From Desulfotalea sp. (GTDB lineage: Bacteria > Desulfobacterota > Desulfobulbia > Desulfobulbales > Desulfocapsaceae), in the NCBI GenBank assembly GCA_002733995.1, contig NVXR01000018.1, positions 1-59,645 of the forward strand: 59,645 bases of DNA, in the 5' to 3' direction. Every line of letters starts with the position of its first letter. Position 1 is the stretch's first letter. This document shows positions 1-9,091 of this stretch, piece by piece. Under the pieces are notes generated by a model that was not told the origin of the DNA, did no database searches, and saw only the letters and a list, made by a program, of their open reading frames with translations. A program made the translations under genes and the position numbers.

Positions 1-1
1 C

Positions 2-847
2 AAGCAACCTACCGACAAATATCTCGATGGTTACTTCAAAAGCAACCGCTATGCGGGCAGCAAAGACAAACGCGCCATGCGTGGCATCATCTACAATATC
101 TACCGTAACCTACGCCAATATGAATTTGTCATCGGCAGCGCCGAACCACGTTCATTGGTCATCGCCTATTTGCTAGGGCAGGGCGATGATGCCGCAAAAA
201 TTGCCGAAAAGTTTAACGGCGAAAAATATGCCGCAGCCAATTTAACTGATGATGAGACCAAGGCAATCACCGAAGCCAAAAACCTAGATGACGCCCCAAA
301 AGCCGTTTCACTCAATCTTGCTGATTGGCAATTTGATAAGTTTAGCAGTCAGTTCGGCGACAAAGCCGAATCAGAAGTTGAAGCCCTCAACCAAACCGCA
401 TCTCTGGATGTGCGGATCAACACCGCCCAAACCAACATCGAAGACGCCAAAAAAGCTCTGTCAAAACAAGATGGCTTGACCTTTGTTTGTTTTGCGGGTG
501 GATTACGAGTTCCAGTACCGGCTAATGAAAAGGCTGAACTCAGTGACAAACAACGGGTTGTTATGGGGCTTCGCACCGAGGAAATTAGTTTGGTTACTGA
601 GAACAGCACTGTTCCTAAAGAATGGATTTTCTCTGGGGTTGTGAAAGTTGTCGAGCCTTTAGGCAATGAAAATCATCTGCATGTCGAGATAAATGGTGAG
701 TCATTTGTCGCCCGTTGCGAGGGTCGTCGAATTGTTAAGGTCGGCGCAAAAATTGATATAGCTTTCAACCTCGAACAACTTCATATTTTTGATGCTGAAA
801 CCACCAAGGTAATTTATCAAACAAATCATATCGATCTTACCGAATGA
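2..847 (+). CDS. Chimeric ORF: RsmB N-terminal part fused to ABC-ATPase TOBE end (5' partial)
   Basis: The reading frame is open from base 2, so the true start lies before the window. The first ~155 codons (to about base 465) look like the NusB-like N-terminal domain and linker of the 16S rRNA m5C methyltransferase RsmB, including the linker pattern EALNQTASLDVRINTAQTN. No methyltransferase catalytic domain follows. From about base 475 the frame switches to a sequence typical of the C-terminal TOBE region of MalK/UgpC-type sugar ABC ATPases (GGLRVPVPANE, VVMGLRTEEISLV, VVKVVEPLGNENHLHVEI, LEQLHIFDAETTKVIY), again without its ATPase core. Codon choice changes near the junction: the first part favours GCC, AAC and ACC, the second is T-richer. 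It could be a real deletion fusion, a pseudogene, or a chimeric contig end. The two halves are recognised with good confidence; the biological reality of the fusion is doubtful. Confidence 0.55.
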   Translation, partial: KQPTDKYLDGYFKSNRYAGSKDKRAMRGIIYNIYRNLRQYEFVIGSAEPRSLVIAYLLGQGDDAAKIAEKFNGEKYAAANLTDDETKAITEAKNLDDAPKAVSLNLADWQFDKFSSQFGDKAESEVEALNQTASLDVRINTAQTNIEDAKKALSKQDGLTFVCFAGGLRVPVPANEKAELSDKQRVVMGLRTEEISLVTENSTVPKEWIFSGVVKVVEPLGNENHLHVEINGESFVARCEGRRIVKVGAKIDIAFNLEQLHIFDAETTKVIYQTNHIDLTE

Positions 848-1168
848 TATTTTTTGCATTTACGGCAGGGGCCAATGCTGCCTGTCGTAAATCTGTAGCC
901 AACCTCTGTCGTTATGGGGCACCGTAAGCGGCACACCTTTTCTGCTTTCGCCTGCTGAAAGGAGAGGTACTCTAGCCTTCCCTTTATACAATGGTACTGT
1001 CTTTTTCAGATGTCTCGGTGCTTGAGAAAAATTGGATGCAAGGGGGGAGCTTTACTGAGGGGTATGGAAAAGGCTTGTTATTCAACGACTATTAGCCCGT
1101 ATTTCTCATTTGCAAAAAACATGCAACTGGTACCGTTTGAACTGATGAGAAATACGGGTTACTGTGCC
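848..1168. other. Intergenic region with no gene seen
   Basis: No coding sequence is apparent. The only structured element is the inverted repeat at 1092-1161, listed separately. Confidence 0.5.
1092..1161. repeat. 70-bp element with 17-bp terminal inverted repeats
   Basis: The left arm TTAGCCCGTATTTCTCAT (1092-1109) and the right arm ATGAGAAATACGGGTTA (1145-1161) are inverted copies with one mismatch, around a 35-bp centre. A 16/17 copy of the arm recurs at 26271-26287. The shape resembles a MITE, a pair of insertion-sequence ends or a REP-like hairpin. No transposase accompanies it here. Confidence 0.5.
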
Positions 1169-1474
1169 TTATTCTGAGGATGCAGAAGAATCTTTCTTGC
1201 GGCGGATTCCTGGTTTTGCCAGGATTTCAAGATAGAATGACTCTTGATTCTGTTCCACCGTCTTGTCAATGTATTTACGTATTTCTGCTAAGTGGATCTC
1301 TGTTGCAACGTCTTCTGTCTGGCCAAATTTACAGTCAAAATCCCAGAAATCTACATTCGCAGGCAGTTTCTTTCTGCGCTCTCTTTTAACATATTTATTT
1401 ACTTCATGTTTTATGGCTTCAACCAATCTCGGAGGTGCGATTTTGGGATGGCTTAGTTTAAATGTTTTTCTCAT
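1169..1474 (-). CDS. DUF6172-like small basic protein
   Basis: The protein of about 101 residues begins MRKTFKLSHPKIAPPRLVEAI and continues with a Lys/Arg-rich KYVKRERRKK stretch, VDFWDFDCKFG and SFYLEILAKPGIRRKK. I recognise this as the small conserved family annotated DUF6172, found across proteobacteria, whose function is unknown. The frame is open further upstream to 1579, but the family's usual N-terminus matches the internal Met at 1474, so that start is chosen; no strong ribosome binding site is visible there. It follows the radical SAM gene on the same strand after a gap of about 190 bases. Cytoplasmic; function unknown. Confidence 0.6.
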   Translation of the reverse strand: MRKTFKLSHPKIAPPRLVEAIKHEVNKYVKRERRKKLPANVDFWDFDCKFGQTEDVATEIHLAEIRKYIDKTVEQNQESFYLEILAKPGIRRKKDSSASSE

Positions 1475-1666
1475 GTTTGTGTTGAGCGGAAAGCCGCTAG
1501 TTGGATTGTTTAAATTGTTACACGTCTGCGGGAATGCTTGACGTCTCTTGTAGGTCTCATAATATGCACGTTCGGCCAAAGTTGCAAATGCTAAGGAAAA
1601 TATTGCATTAGTTAAACTGTGGTTATCTTTGCGCTGTCCTCTGTTGGAGGCTGTATCTATACTTCA

Positions 1667-2821
1667 TTATATGAATCGCTGTACTATTGAATCGATGACG
1701 GTATCATAATTATCTACGGTAGCCCCGAGTCTGGTACATATATCTATGGCGTTGCGGCGGTGAACAGGACTGTTGAGGTCATTGATGCTGGCAATACGGT
1801 TGGTTCTTCTGCCTATACAAAAAAGCATCTGTTCGTAGGCGCTGAGCCCCAGAAATGTATGTATCACTTGCATCATTTTGTCTTTGTCTTCTGGCAGCTT
1901 ACCCTCGATTTCCGGAAAGAGATTAAGTACATGGTCACTGCGAATAGTGGTGTTGATGCCGTGTAGGTTTGCAAGCCACGTCAGTAATTCTCTGGCCGTG
2001 TCAACTTCACCCAATTTATCAAATGACCCTTCTTGGTAGGCCTTGAAGAGTGGTGCGCCTGGAGGTATTGCAAGGGTGCGCAGGCGAATAAAGTCAGGAT
2101 TGATCTGGTTGAGGGTGTCGGCTGTCTCCATGGCATTTTCTGCTGAGAGTGATTTACCACCTAAGCCCGGCATGAAATATTCAGAGAGCTGCATACCTGC
2201 CCTTTTAACCTTTTGTCCTGCAATAATATGGGTCGCTTTATCAACTCCTTTCCTTATCCTCTTCAGTACCTTGTCTGAGCCGGATTCCATACCAATATGA
2301 ATCCTATTGAGGCCCGCATCTGCCATCTGAGCCAAATGATTGTCACTGATTTTTGAGATTGTCTGTGACCTTGCATAGGAGGTTATTCTGTCAACTTGAG
2401 GGAATGATTGGCTGAGGTGGCGAACTATCTGAATAATATCATCTGGTTTAATGATCAGACTGTTTCCATCTTGGATGAAAATGGATTTCATACCGTTAGC
2501 ATCAAAAGACAAGGCTGCCTGGAGGGCGACAATATCGGCATGTTTACCGTTTGGTGAAAGGCCCATGAGCTCATGCTGCGAAAGATGTTGTCCTGTCTTT
2601 GTTGCCGTGTGGATTGAATCTGTATAAAAGCGAAGAGTATCTATGTCTTGGAGCACATGCTGTACGGGGCGTATGCTGAATGTGGTCCCCTTATACAGGT
2701 TACAAAAAGTACAGAGATTCCATGGACAGTTCCGGCTTATTCTTATGAGCAGGCTTGCAGCTTCACTGGGGGGCCGGATGGGGCCTTGCTCAAAGCCGCT
2801 ATACGGCTCAATCGTTTTCAT
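1667..2821 (-). CDS. Radical SAM protein
   Basis: A 384-residue protein with a radical SAM 4Fe-4S motif near the N-terminus, C32-PWNL-C37-TF-C40 (CX4CX2C rather than the usual CX3CX2C), in the context RISRNCPWNLCTFCNLYKG. Later segments fit the TIM-barrel core: IQDGNSLI, LNRIHIGMESGSDKVLKRIRKG and GLGGKS. The substrate is not evident. The start is set at 2821, where AAGGG lies 8 bases upstream; an in-frame Met seven codons earlier at 2842 is less likely. It lies 35 bases after pta on the same strand and is probably co-transcribed with it. The family is common in anaerobes and usually annotated only as 'radical SAM protein'. Confidence 0.8.
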   Translation of the reverse strand: MKTIEPYSGFEQGPIRPPSEAASLLIRISRNCPWNLCTFCNLYKGTTFSIRPVQHVLQDIDTLRFYTDSIHTATKTGQHLSQHELMGLSPNGKHADIVALQAALSFDANGMKSIFIQDGNSLIIKPDDIIQIVRHLSQSFPQVDRITSYARSQTISKISDNHLAQMADAGLNRIHIGMESGSDKVLKRIRKGVDKATHIIAGQKVKRAGMQLSEYFMPGLGGKSLSAENAMETADTLNQINPDFIRLRTLAIPPGAPLFKAYQEGSFDKLGEVDTARELLTWLANLHGINTTIRSDHVLNLFPEIEGKLPEDKDKMMQVIHTFLGLSAYEQMLFCIGRRTNRIASINDLNSPVHRRNAIDICTRLGATVDNYDTVIDSIVQRFI

Positions 2822-2856
2822 AATTTTACCCTTGACCTGCACGTAGCATTGTACCC

Positions 2857-4965
2857 TTACGTCTGTAAGCCTTTTTTGGCTTGGGCCTGAATGGCCGTAA
2901 TTGCGACGGTGTTGACAATGTCGGTTACGATACAGCCACGACTAAGATCATTGACAGGTTTATTTAAGCCCTGCATGATAGGACCGATGGCAATGGCTCT
3001 TGCGGATCGTTGTACGGCTTTGTAGGTGTTATTGCCGGTGTTGAGATCGGGAAAGATAAAGACAGTTGCCTTGCCTGCGACCTTGCTTTCTGGCATTTTT
3101 GTTGCGGCAACCACGGGATCAACGGCGGCATCATATTGGATTGGTCCTTCAAGGAGGAGTTCAGGGGCGAGTTGATGGGCAATATCTGTTGCCTTTTTGA
3201 CCTTGTCTACCTCCTCTCCAACCCCTGATGTACCGGATGAGTAGGAGAGCATAGCGACATAGGGCTTTATACCAAAAAGCTCTGCAGTTCGAGAAGATTC
3301 TATAGCGATTTCAGCGAGCTGTTCTGCGGTGGGTCGAGGATTGACTGCGCAGTCCCCATAGGCAAGGACACGGTCTTCAAGGCACATGAAGAAAACCGAT
3401 GACATGATTGTTGAGCCGGGTTTTGTTTTTACAAATTCGAGGGATGGTCGAACGGTGTTGAGTGTTGAGTGAATTGCCCCTGAAACCATGCCGTCCGCAT
3501 GACCTTTGTATACCATCATTGTACCAAAATAATTCACAGCAGACATCACATCCCTAGCGTTATCAGGGGTTATACCTTTGTGTTTCCTCAGCTCAAAGTA
3601 GGTTGTGGCATAGTCATCAAGCATCTCTGATTCCGTAGGATCGAGAATTTTTACATCGCCAAGAACCAGACCAAGGCTGTCTATTTTGTTTTGAATTATT
3701 TGCACATTTCCGAGGAGAATGATTTCAACTGCCTCGCGGTGAATAAGTATTTCGGCGGCCTTTAATATCCGCTCGTCGACCCCTTCGGGCAGGACGATGG
3801 TTTGTTTGTGCGCTCTTGCTCTTTTGATGAGGCTGAACTCAAACATTTTTGGTGTGGTGAAGAGCATGCTGTAGTCGATGATTTTTTTTCTCAGCGCTGT
3901 GCTATTTACGTGGGATTCAAAAAGACCGAGGGCCGACGCTATTTTTAGTGTTGAATCAGAGGTGATGCAGTTGTGTATGGCCTTTATTTTCATTGCAGTC
4001 GTGAAGGTGTCTTCCTCAACCTTTATGATTGGAACGAGGTCATTCATACCCTGGAGTAGGTTGCGTAGGAGCCGATCCGGTTTGAGATAGCCGGTGAGAA
4101 CGATGCCGCCGATGTTGGGCATGTTTGATGATTTGTACGCTGCAAGAGTTCCAAGAATAATGTCTATTCTGTCAATGGGTGTGATAATGAGGCTATCGTT
4201 CTCCAGTCGGGGAAGATAATTTCTTAGATTCATAGCCGCGATGACAAAACGGGAAACTTGGCGATTGAGTTGGTTTTTACCGTAGATGACTCTGGCGTTC
4301 AATGATTTGACAATCTCCGCCATTGTAGGGCGATCTAATGTCTCTTCATAGGGAATGGAGAAAATAAGGTCAGTTTTTGTCTGGAGCTTTTCTTCCAGGG
4401 CCTGCAACATTTTTTCCTGCAAAGCAACAGGAGTCCTGTTGACGATGATGGAAAGAATAGTTGAACCCTTTTCTTCAAACGATTCTATGGCAAAACGGCA
4501 GGACCTGACAACACTTTCAATGGAGGCTTCGTGGGCGTTGGCAATCATGAGAACCGGGCTGCCTAGGTTGTTTGCTATTTCTACATTGAGCTCAAATTCA
4601 AATGCAGAAGAGTCGCTCTCAAAATCAGTACCGATACAGAGTACAAAATCATATTCATCTTCCAGAGACTGATATTTGACCAGAATGTTTTCAAGCAGTT
4701 TGTCGTACTGCTTATCTGCAACAAGTGTCCTCGCCTCTTCAAAGGTGTAGGCGTACATTTTGTGATAGGGAATATCAAGATTGTAGTAACTTGATATAAG
4801 GTTGATAATCTCATCTTCACCGTTATTGTGATGTTTCATGTTTACAATTGGCCGGAAAATTGCGACCCGGACAAGGTTGCGAACGAGAAACTCCATTACC
4901 CCAAGGGCTACAAGGGAGATGCCACTTTTGGGCTCCAGGGCGCTAAGGTAAAGATTTTTTGACAT
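2857..4965 (-). CDS. pta: Phosphate acetyltransferase, long (DRTGG-containing) form
   Basis: Phosphotransacetylase interconverts acetyl-CoA and acetyl phosphate, with acetate kinase the step that makes or consumes acetate. At 702 residues it is the long two-part form: an N-terminal BioD/CobQ-like region (SKNLYLSALEPKSGISLVALG, with the LEPKSGKS-type loop altered), a central DRTGG-type domain, and a C-terminal PTA domain from about residue 375 (RAHKQTIVLPEGVDERILKAAEILI, KGHADGMVSGAIHSTLNTVRP, VFIFPDLNTGNNTYKAVQRSA, IGPIMQGLNKPVNDLSRG). The start is taken at 4965 because GGAA is 6 bases upstream; the Met two codons earlier would sit directly on the binding site. No acetate kinase gene is seen nearby. 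It follows leuD after a 322-base gap holding a hairpin. Confidence 0.93.
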   Translation of the reverse strand: MSKNLYLSALEPKSGISLVALGVMEFLVRNLVRVAIFRPIVNMKHHNNGEDEIINLISSYYNLDIPYHKMYAYTFEEARTLVADKQYDKLLENILVKYQSLEDEYDFVLCIGTDFESDSSAFEFELNVEIANNLGSPVLMIANAHEASIESVVRSCRFAIESFEEKGSTILSIIVNRTPVALQEKMLQALEEKLQTKTDLIFSIPYEETLDRPTMAEIVKSLNARVIYGKNQLNRQVSRFVIAAMNLRNYLPRLENDSLIITPIDRIDIILGTLAAYKSSNMPNIGGIVLTGYLKPDRLLRNLLQGMNDLVPIIKVEEDTFTTAMKIKAIHNCITSDSTLKIASALGLFESHVNSTALRKKIIDYSMLFTTPKMFEFSLIKRARAHKQTIVLPEGVDERILKAAEILIHREAVEIILLGNVQIIQNKIDSLGLVLGDVKILDPTESEMLDDYATTYFELRKHKGITPDNARDVMSAVNYFGTMMVYKGHADGMVSGAIHSTLNTVRPSLEFVKTKPGSTIMSSVFFMCLEDRVLAYGDCAVNPRPTAEQLAEIAIESSRTAELFGIKPYVAMLSYSSGTSGVGEEVDKVKKATDIAHQLAPELLLEGPIQYDAAVDPVVAATKMPESKVAGKATVFIFPDLNTGNNTYKAVQRSARAIAIGPIMQGLNKPVNDLSRGCIVTDIVNTVAITAIQAQAKKGLQT

Positions 4966-5116
4966 GTGCATTTCCTATAAAGAAACGAAATTGAATAGTT
5001 TGTGAGTCTACCCTTGCAGTGTAGACCTTACGTATCTAATTTGCATGTATTTTTTGTATGTGAATGGAGCAGTCTGCAGAAAAAGAAGATAGAGAGATGA
5101 GGCGGAGAGAGTCCAA

Positions 5117-5147
5117 TGTCGCAGGTTGAATGGAGAGACCTGCGACA
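5117..5147 (-). terminator. Hairpin downstream of leuD
   Basis: A 10-bp stem (5117-5126 with 5138-5147, core GTCGCAGGT/ACCTGCGAC) and an 11-base loop. It lies in the 322-base gap between leuD and pta. There is no U-run on the minus-strand side, so it may be an mRNA 3'-end or processing structure rather than a classic terminator. Confidence 0.4.
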
Positions 5148-5287
5148 CTGGGATAAAGAAAAACTATATGTTGTCTGAATCTTGTAGTTGCGAGGTCCGG
5201 AGGACAAGTAATATAGAAAAACTATTCCCCATATTATGTAAGCAGAATTGATGCCGTGTCTGCTTGTAGTTCTCCCGGACCGGGTGG

Positions 5288-5812
5288 TTAATAATTTGCA
5301 TCTGCATAGCCAAGCCAACCGCCCGCCACAACCAGTGCCTGGTCAAATTCTGAGATGGAAAAAGTAAGGTTTTCCTCGTCACTTGCTGTTGCAAAGCGTA
5401 GGGTTTTTTCTTTAAGATTTGTTGTAAGGGTGGTTTCTTTGCCTGCAAACGTTGCAAAAAGGCGATCAATGTCTTCTTTGGGAAGTTCGATTGCCATCAT
5501 GCCACAGTTAAACATGTTCTGTTTGAATATGCGTGCGTAACTTTCTGCAATAACAATGTTTATGTCGTTAACCTCAAGGGCCCAAGGGGCATGTTCTCTC
5601 GATGAACCACAGCCAAAATTGGCACGGCTGAGGACAACAGAGCTCTTTTCAACATCACGGGTGGGGTTGAAGCCATCCTGGGAAAGATCTTCCAAAAGAT
5701 AGGGTTTTAGTGCCTCTTTGGTGATTTCCGTAAGGTAGCGTGCCGGAATAATCTCATCGGTATTTATATCAGAGCGGTCTAGAAATAAAACTTTGCCGTT
5801 AAAATCTTTCAT
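5288..5812 (-). CDS. leuD: 3-isopropylmalate dehydratase, small subunit (LeuD type)
   Basis: Small swivel-domain subunit of the heterodimeric aconitase-superfamily isomerase that, in leucine synthesis, converts 2-isopropylmalate to 3-isopropylmalate. The 174 residues are typical of the short bacterial/archaeal form: MKDFNGKVLFLDRSDINTDEIIPARYL at the start and the substrate-loop motif ANFGCGSSREHAPWAL. Its ATG overlaps the leuC stop by one base (TAATG), so the two are translationally coupled. No other leucine gene is in the window, so a related substrate (citramalate, homoaconitate or citrate) cannot be excluded from sequence alone. Confidence 0.88.
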   Translation of the reverse strand: MKDFNGKVLFLDRSDINTDEIIPARYLTEITKEALKPYLLEDLSQDGFNPTRDVEKSSVVLSRANFGCGSSREHAPWALEVNDINIVIAESYARIFKQNMFNCGMMAIELPKEDIDRLFATFAGKETTLTTNLKEKTLRFATASDEENLTFSISEFDQALVVAGGWLGYADANY

Positions 5813-7107
5813 TACTTTCCTCCTGCTGCAAAAATAGTGGAGTTACAGATGTGTCCATGTATTGCGGTTGCTGCTGCTGAAGCCGGGCTCATAAGATGTA
5901 CAATTCCGCCTTTACCCATTCGGCCATTAAAGTTTCGATTGGTGGTCGAGGCACAAACTTCGCCTTCTGCCAGAACACCGTTGCTCATACCAAGGCAGGC
6001 TCCGCAGGTGGGGTTCGTGACACAAAAGCCCGCATCCATAAAAATCTTAATAATTCCTTCATCAAGGGCCTGACTGTAAATCTTAGGGGACGCAGGGGAG
6101 ACAATACCTCGAAGGCCCGCTTTGATTTTTTTGCCTTTAAGCACCGCTGCGGCTACTCGCAGATCTTCAATACGGCCGTTGGTACAGGAACCGATATACA
6201 CCTGGTCAACCTTTTCTCCTGCCATTTCACTTATTGGTTTTACCTGATCGGGTTTATGGCCAAAGGTTGCTACAGGGACGAGGCTGGAGGCATCAATAGT
6301 TATCACTTCACTATAGGTTGCATCCGCATCAGCAGCGTACTGGCAATAGCTTTCGAGTGCTTTTTCCTTTGATGAGAAGTCGTCGCTTATAAATTCCCAA
6401 AGATAGTCGACTGTGACCATATCGGGAGCACAGATGCCGGAGGTGCCGCCCGCTTCAATAGCCATGTTGCAGAGGGTCATGCGTGCTTCCATTGACATTT
6501 TATCCACGACTTCTCCTGTGAACTCAATGACTTTGTTGGTAGCTCCGTTGACTCCTAGGGTGTTGATAATGGCTAGGATTGCGTCTTTTGCATAGACTCC
6601 CTGTGGGAGCGCGCCCGTGATGTCCACCTTAATGGACTCAGGGTAGTGAAAGGCACAGACACCTTTAAGTATACCAACCTCAAGGTCGGTGGTGCCAACT
6701 CCTGCTGCAAACGCACCAAAAGCGCCGTGGGTACAGGTGTGAGAGTCTCCCATGATCACTGTGTAGCCAGGGCGTACAAAACCCTTTTCAGGGAAAAGTG
6801 CGTGGCAGACACCATTCTGTCCGATATCAAAAAAGTCGACAATATCGTTGCGTAGGGCCCAGTCCCTTAAAATCTTTCCCTGCATTGCGGTTTTGGAATC
6901 CTTTGCAGGGGTGACGTGGTCAATGACCGCCTTGATCTTTGTGGGATCAAAGACACGGTCCATGCCCCTGGCTACGAGGTCGTTGATGGCAACAGGGGTA
7001 GTGATTTCATGACAAAATACAGCGTCAAGTCGAATCACATGGATGTCTCCAAAAGGATTGTCCACCTTGTGGGAATCAAATATTTTTTCCGCAATTGTTT
7101 TTCCCAT
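5812..7107 (-). CDS. leuC: 3-isopropylmalate dehydratase, large subunit (LeuC type)
   Basis: The catalytic Fe-S subunit, 431 residues. The three cluster ligands are visible as C308 in IGSCTNGR and C368/C371 in NPTCGACLGM. Other family signatures are VIMGDSHTCTHGAFGAFAAGVGTTD and RNFNGRMG. A GGAGG ribosome binding site precedes the ATG. It belongs to the shorter 'type 2' LeuC that pairs with a separate small LeuD. The regulator gene 162 bases upstream is on the same strand and may control it. The Fe-S cluster makes the enzyme oxygen-sensitive, which fits an anaerobe. Confidence 0.9.
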   Translation of the reverse strand: MGKTIAEKIFDSHKVDNPFGDIHVIRLDAVFCHEITTPVAINDLVARGMDRVFDPTKIKAVIDHVTPAKDSKTAMQGKILRDWALRNDIVDFFDIGQNGVCHALFPEKGFVRPGYTVIMGDSHTCTHGAFGAFAAGVGTTDLEVGILKGVCAFHYPESIKVDITGALPQGVYAKDAILAIINTLGVNGATNKVIEFTGEVVDKMSMEARMTLCNMAIEAGGTSGICAPDMVTVDYLWEFISDDFSSKEKALESYCQYAADADATYSEVITIDASSLVPVATFGHKPDQVKPISEMAGEKVDQVYIGSCTNGRIEDLRVAAAVLKGKKIKAGLRGIVSPASPKIYSQALDEGIIKIFMDAGFCVTNPTCGACLGMSNGVLAEGEVCASTTNRNFNGRMGKGGIVHLMSPASAAATAIHGHICNSTIFAAGGK

Positions 7108-7268
7108 AATGTCCTCCGGGATTTTGTTTATTTACGCTGTTATTTACTTAGCCTGGCACTGCTATATTGGCTAAACTTTCTTTGGTCGGTTGTTCATGAT
7201 CTGTAGCTCGCATTACGAGATTTTTTAGTGGTATAGTTTAACGCAATGCCCTGTTATGGCTGTCTGCG

Positions 7269-7838
7269 TTAGGTCGAGAATGTTCCTCGCGGAGGGGCTA
7301 CGACCCAAATTGCTTCAAGTAAGTCTGGGCCATTGTTTTTAAAGAGATGTGGTATGTCTGATGGAAAAGAAATGCTGTCACCCTCATCAAGATTGTATAC
7401 CTCATTGCCGTAAATGAGTTGGGCCTGGCCCTTGAGGATGACGCCAAATTCCCAGCCGGTATGGCCATATTCACGGTCGCCCTTTTCCCCGCCGGTTTCT
7501 ATCTGGAGAAGAAAGGCCTCTATTGCAGGGTCTGTTGTTCCGGTAGTTGCAACTGAAAGTTGTTGGATTGTCATTTTGTTGCGGCTTATCCTATCCCTTT
7601 CCGAGCGTTTTACTATGGCCACCTTTCTTTTTTGTCGATAGTCAGAAAACAGATATTCATAGTCAATATCCAGTACATCAGCTATGAAAAGCAGGGTGTC
7701 GGTTGAAGGCGAAACCTTGTTTCGTTCGATCTGGGAAATGAGGCTTTCACTCACCCCCACTTTCCTGGCCACATCTTTTAATGTCAGATTCTTTCGTTCT
7801 CGAATTGTCCTCAGTTTCTCGCCGAATTTATATTTCAT
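7269..7838 (-). CDS. XRE-family regulator with C-terminal cupin domain
   Basis: A DNA-binding protein of 189 residues. The N-terminus (KFGEKLRTIRERKNLTLKDVARKVGVSESLISQIERNKVSPSTDTLLFIADVL) is a classic XRE helix-turn-helix. The C-terminal ~70 residues (HTGWEFGVILKGQAQLIYGNEVYNLDEGDSISFPSDIPHLFKN) form a cupin barrel that in this family senses a small ligand. The start is placed at the Met at 7838, where AGG lies 5 bases upstream. The frame stays open back to 8069, but the added sequence looks non-coding, and Met codons at 7859 and 7868 are alternatives. It lies upstream of leuC on the same strand. Confidence 0.82.
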   Translation of the reverse strand: MKYKFGEKLRTIRERKNLTLKDVARKVGVSESLISQIERNKVSPSTDTLLFIADVLDIDYEYLFSDYRQKRKVAIVKRSERDRISRNKMTIQQLSVATTGTTDPAIEAFLLQIETGGEKGDREYGHTGWEFGVILKGQAQLIYGNEVYNLDEGDSISFPSDIPHLFKNNGPDLLEAIWVVAPPRGTFST

Positions 7839-8506
7839 TTTAGCCTGTTTTCTTGCCATGTAGGACATTAATGGTTGTTTGAAATCCTGTGTTACAGGGG
7901 GCAGAAGCCCATGATGCTGAAAGATCCGAAAGGGAAGGAGAATGTGTGCTGACCACCCCTGCTCCCGTGTGCTGCTTTTTGCCATAAACAACAAAGAGGT
8001 GGTATGTGTTGCCCAATATGGAGGAAAGATATCAAAATCAAAGAAAGTGTTAAGGGGACCTGTGCACATTTTTCTCTGTCTGTACCTGTTGATTGAGACG
8101 TATGTTTAATAATACTTCATCTACTACAGTATTTGTAAAGTCAGGAGGGGGTGTTGTCAATAAAAAAATGTAAGAGCGTTGGTTGTAGGCGATACATTGT
8201 TTGCCACATATTATACGGCTGAAATCCCTTCAAATGCCATGCAATATCAGTGATATTGTTTTTTTCTGGGGCAATTAATAGAAAACGAGGTTGATGTGTA
8301 AAGCTGCTTTCTGGACCTGTAACGCTGTTTTTACTGTAGATATTTCGCGTAGCAGTTGCAGGCGACTAGCTGTATGATGGGTTGCTGAGGGGCGGTGCAG
8401 GGAGAAGGGATTTTTTGGGCTGAAGAGGTGCTAGATGATTGAAGGGTTAAGAGGCGATAAAGATAGTCGGCTACGCTCTTGTTCTGAGTGCAGCCGACTC
8501 ATCTTT
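7839..8506. other. Intergenic region, little seen
   Basis: Apart from the hairpin at 8465-8499 just behind the rubrerythrin gene, I see no coding sequence or strong structure in this stretch. Confidence 0.4.
8465..8499 (-). terminator. Hairpin terminator of the rubrerythrin gene
   Basis: Inverted repeat AGTCGGCT/AGCCGACT (8465-8472 and 8492-8499), extended by a further partly paired stretch towards the loop. It begins just after the rubrerythrin stop; the minus-strand tail is only moderately U-rich. Confidence 0.55.
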
Positions 8507-9028
8507 TTAGATGTCCATGTTGGCAGGCTCGTAGTACTCTTTAGGGTGCTTGCAGCTTGGGCATTTCGGTGGAGGCTCAGTGCCGGTGTACTTGTATCCG
8601 CAGAGTGAACATTTCCATTTGATAGGCTTTTCACGGGTGAAGACAGTACCTTTTTCTACCATCTCAAGTAGTTTGCTGTATCTTTCCCGGTGTTCTGCTT
8701 CAATTTTAGCTATTTGAGTGAAAAGCATAGCAGCTTCCATGTTACCTTCTTCTTCGGCTTCTTTCGCAAAAGTTGGGTACATGGTTACTGTCTCGTAGTT
8801 CTCTCCATCCATTGCTTCTTTTAGATTTGCAGCGGTGTTGCCGATTCCTTCTAGCATCTTGAAGTGATCGTTAGCATGGCGCATTTCATTCATTGCAGTT
8901 TCTTCGAAGATGTCTGCAATATAATGGTAGCCTTCTTTTCTCGCGACCTTCGCGAAAAATGTATACATATTGCGTGCTTGCGACTCTCCTGCAAAGGCAG
9001 CTTTTAAGTTTTCAGTGGTTTTACTCAT
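8507..9028 (-). CDS. rbr: Rubrerythrin
   Basis: Non-haem iron peroxidase that protects anaerobes from hydrogen peroxide; cytoplasmic, with electrons from rubredoxin or NADH systems. The 173 residues have the standard two parts: a ferritin-like four-helix domain with diiron ligands (E15 in AGESQARNMY, the E48-MR-H51 motif, and EAEHRERY), and a C-terminal rubredoxin-like FeS4 domain with CSLCGYKYTG and CPSCKHPKEYYE. A good ribosome binding site (GGAG) precedes the ATG. A Fur-box-like sequence lies about 64 bases upstream, suggesting iron- or peroxide-responsive control. Confidence 0.95.
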   Translation of the reverse strand: MSKTTENLKAAFAGESQARNMYTFFAKVARKEGYHYIADIFEETAMNEMRHANDHFKMLEGIGNTAANLKEAMDGENYETVTMYPTFAKEAEEEGNMEAAMLFTQIAKIEAEHRERYSKLLEMVEKGTVFTREKPIKWKCSLCGYKYTGTEPPPKCPSCKHPKEYYEPANMDI

Positions 9029-9091
9029 GTAGTTCTCCTGTAGTGGTGATGAGTTATGTATCGTTGCTGTTAATGATAAAGGTTATCAGTA

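Noticed and set aside
7839..8069. N-terminal extension of the cupin-HTH regulator by up to 77 residues
   Set aside because: The extension does not resemble the family, which normally starts a few residues before the HTH; internal starts fit better.
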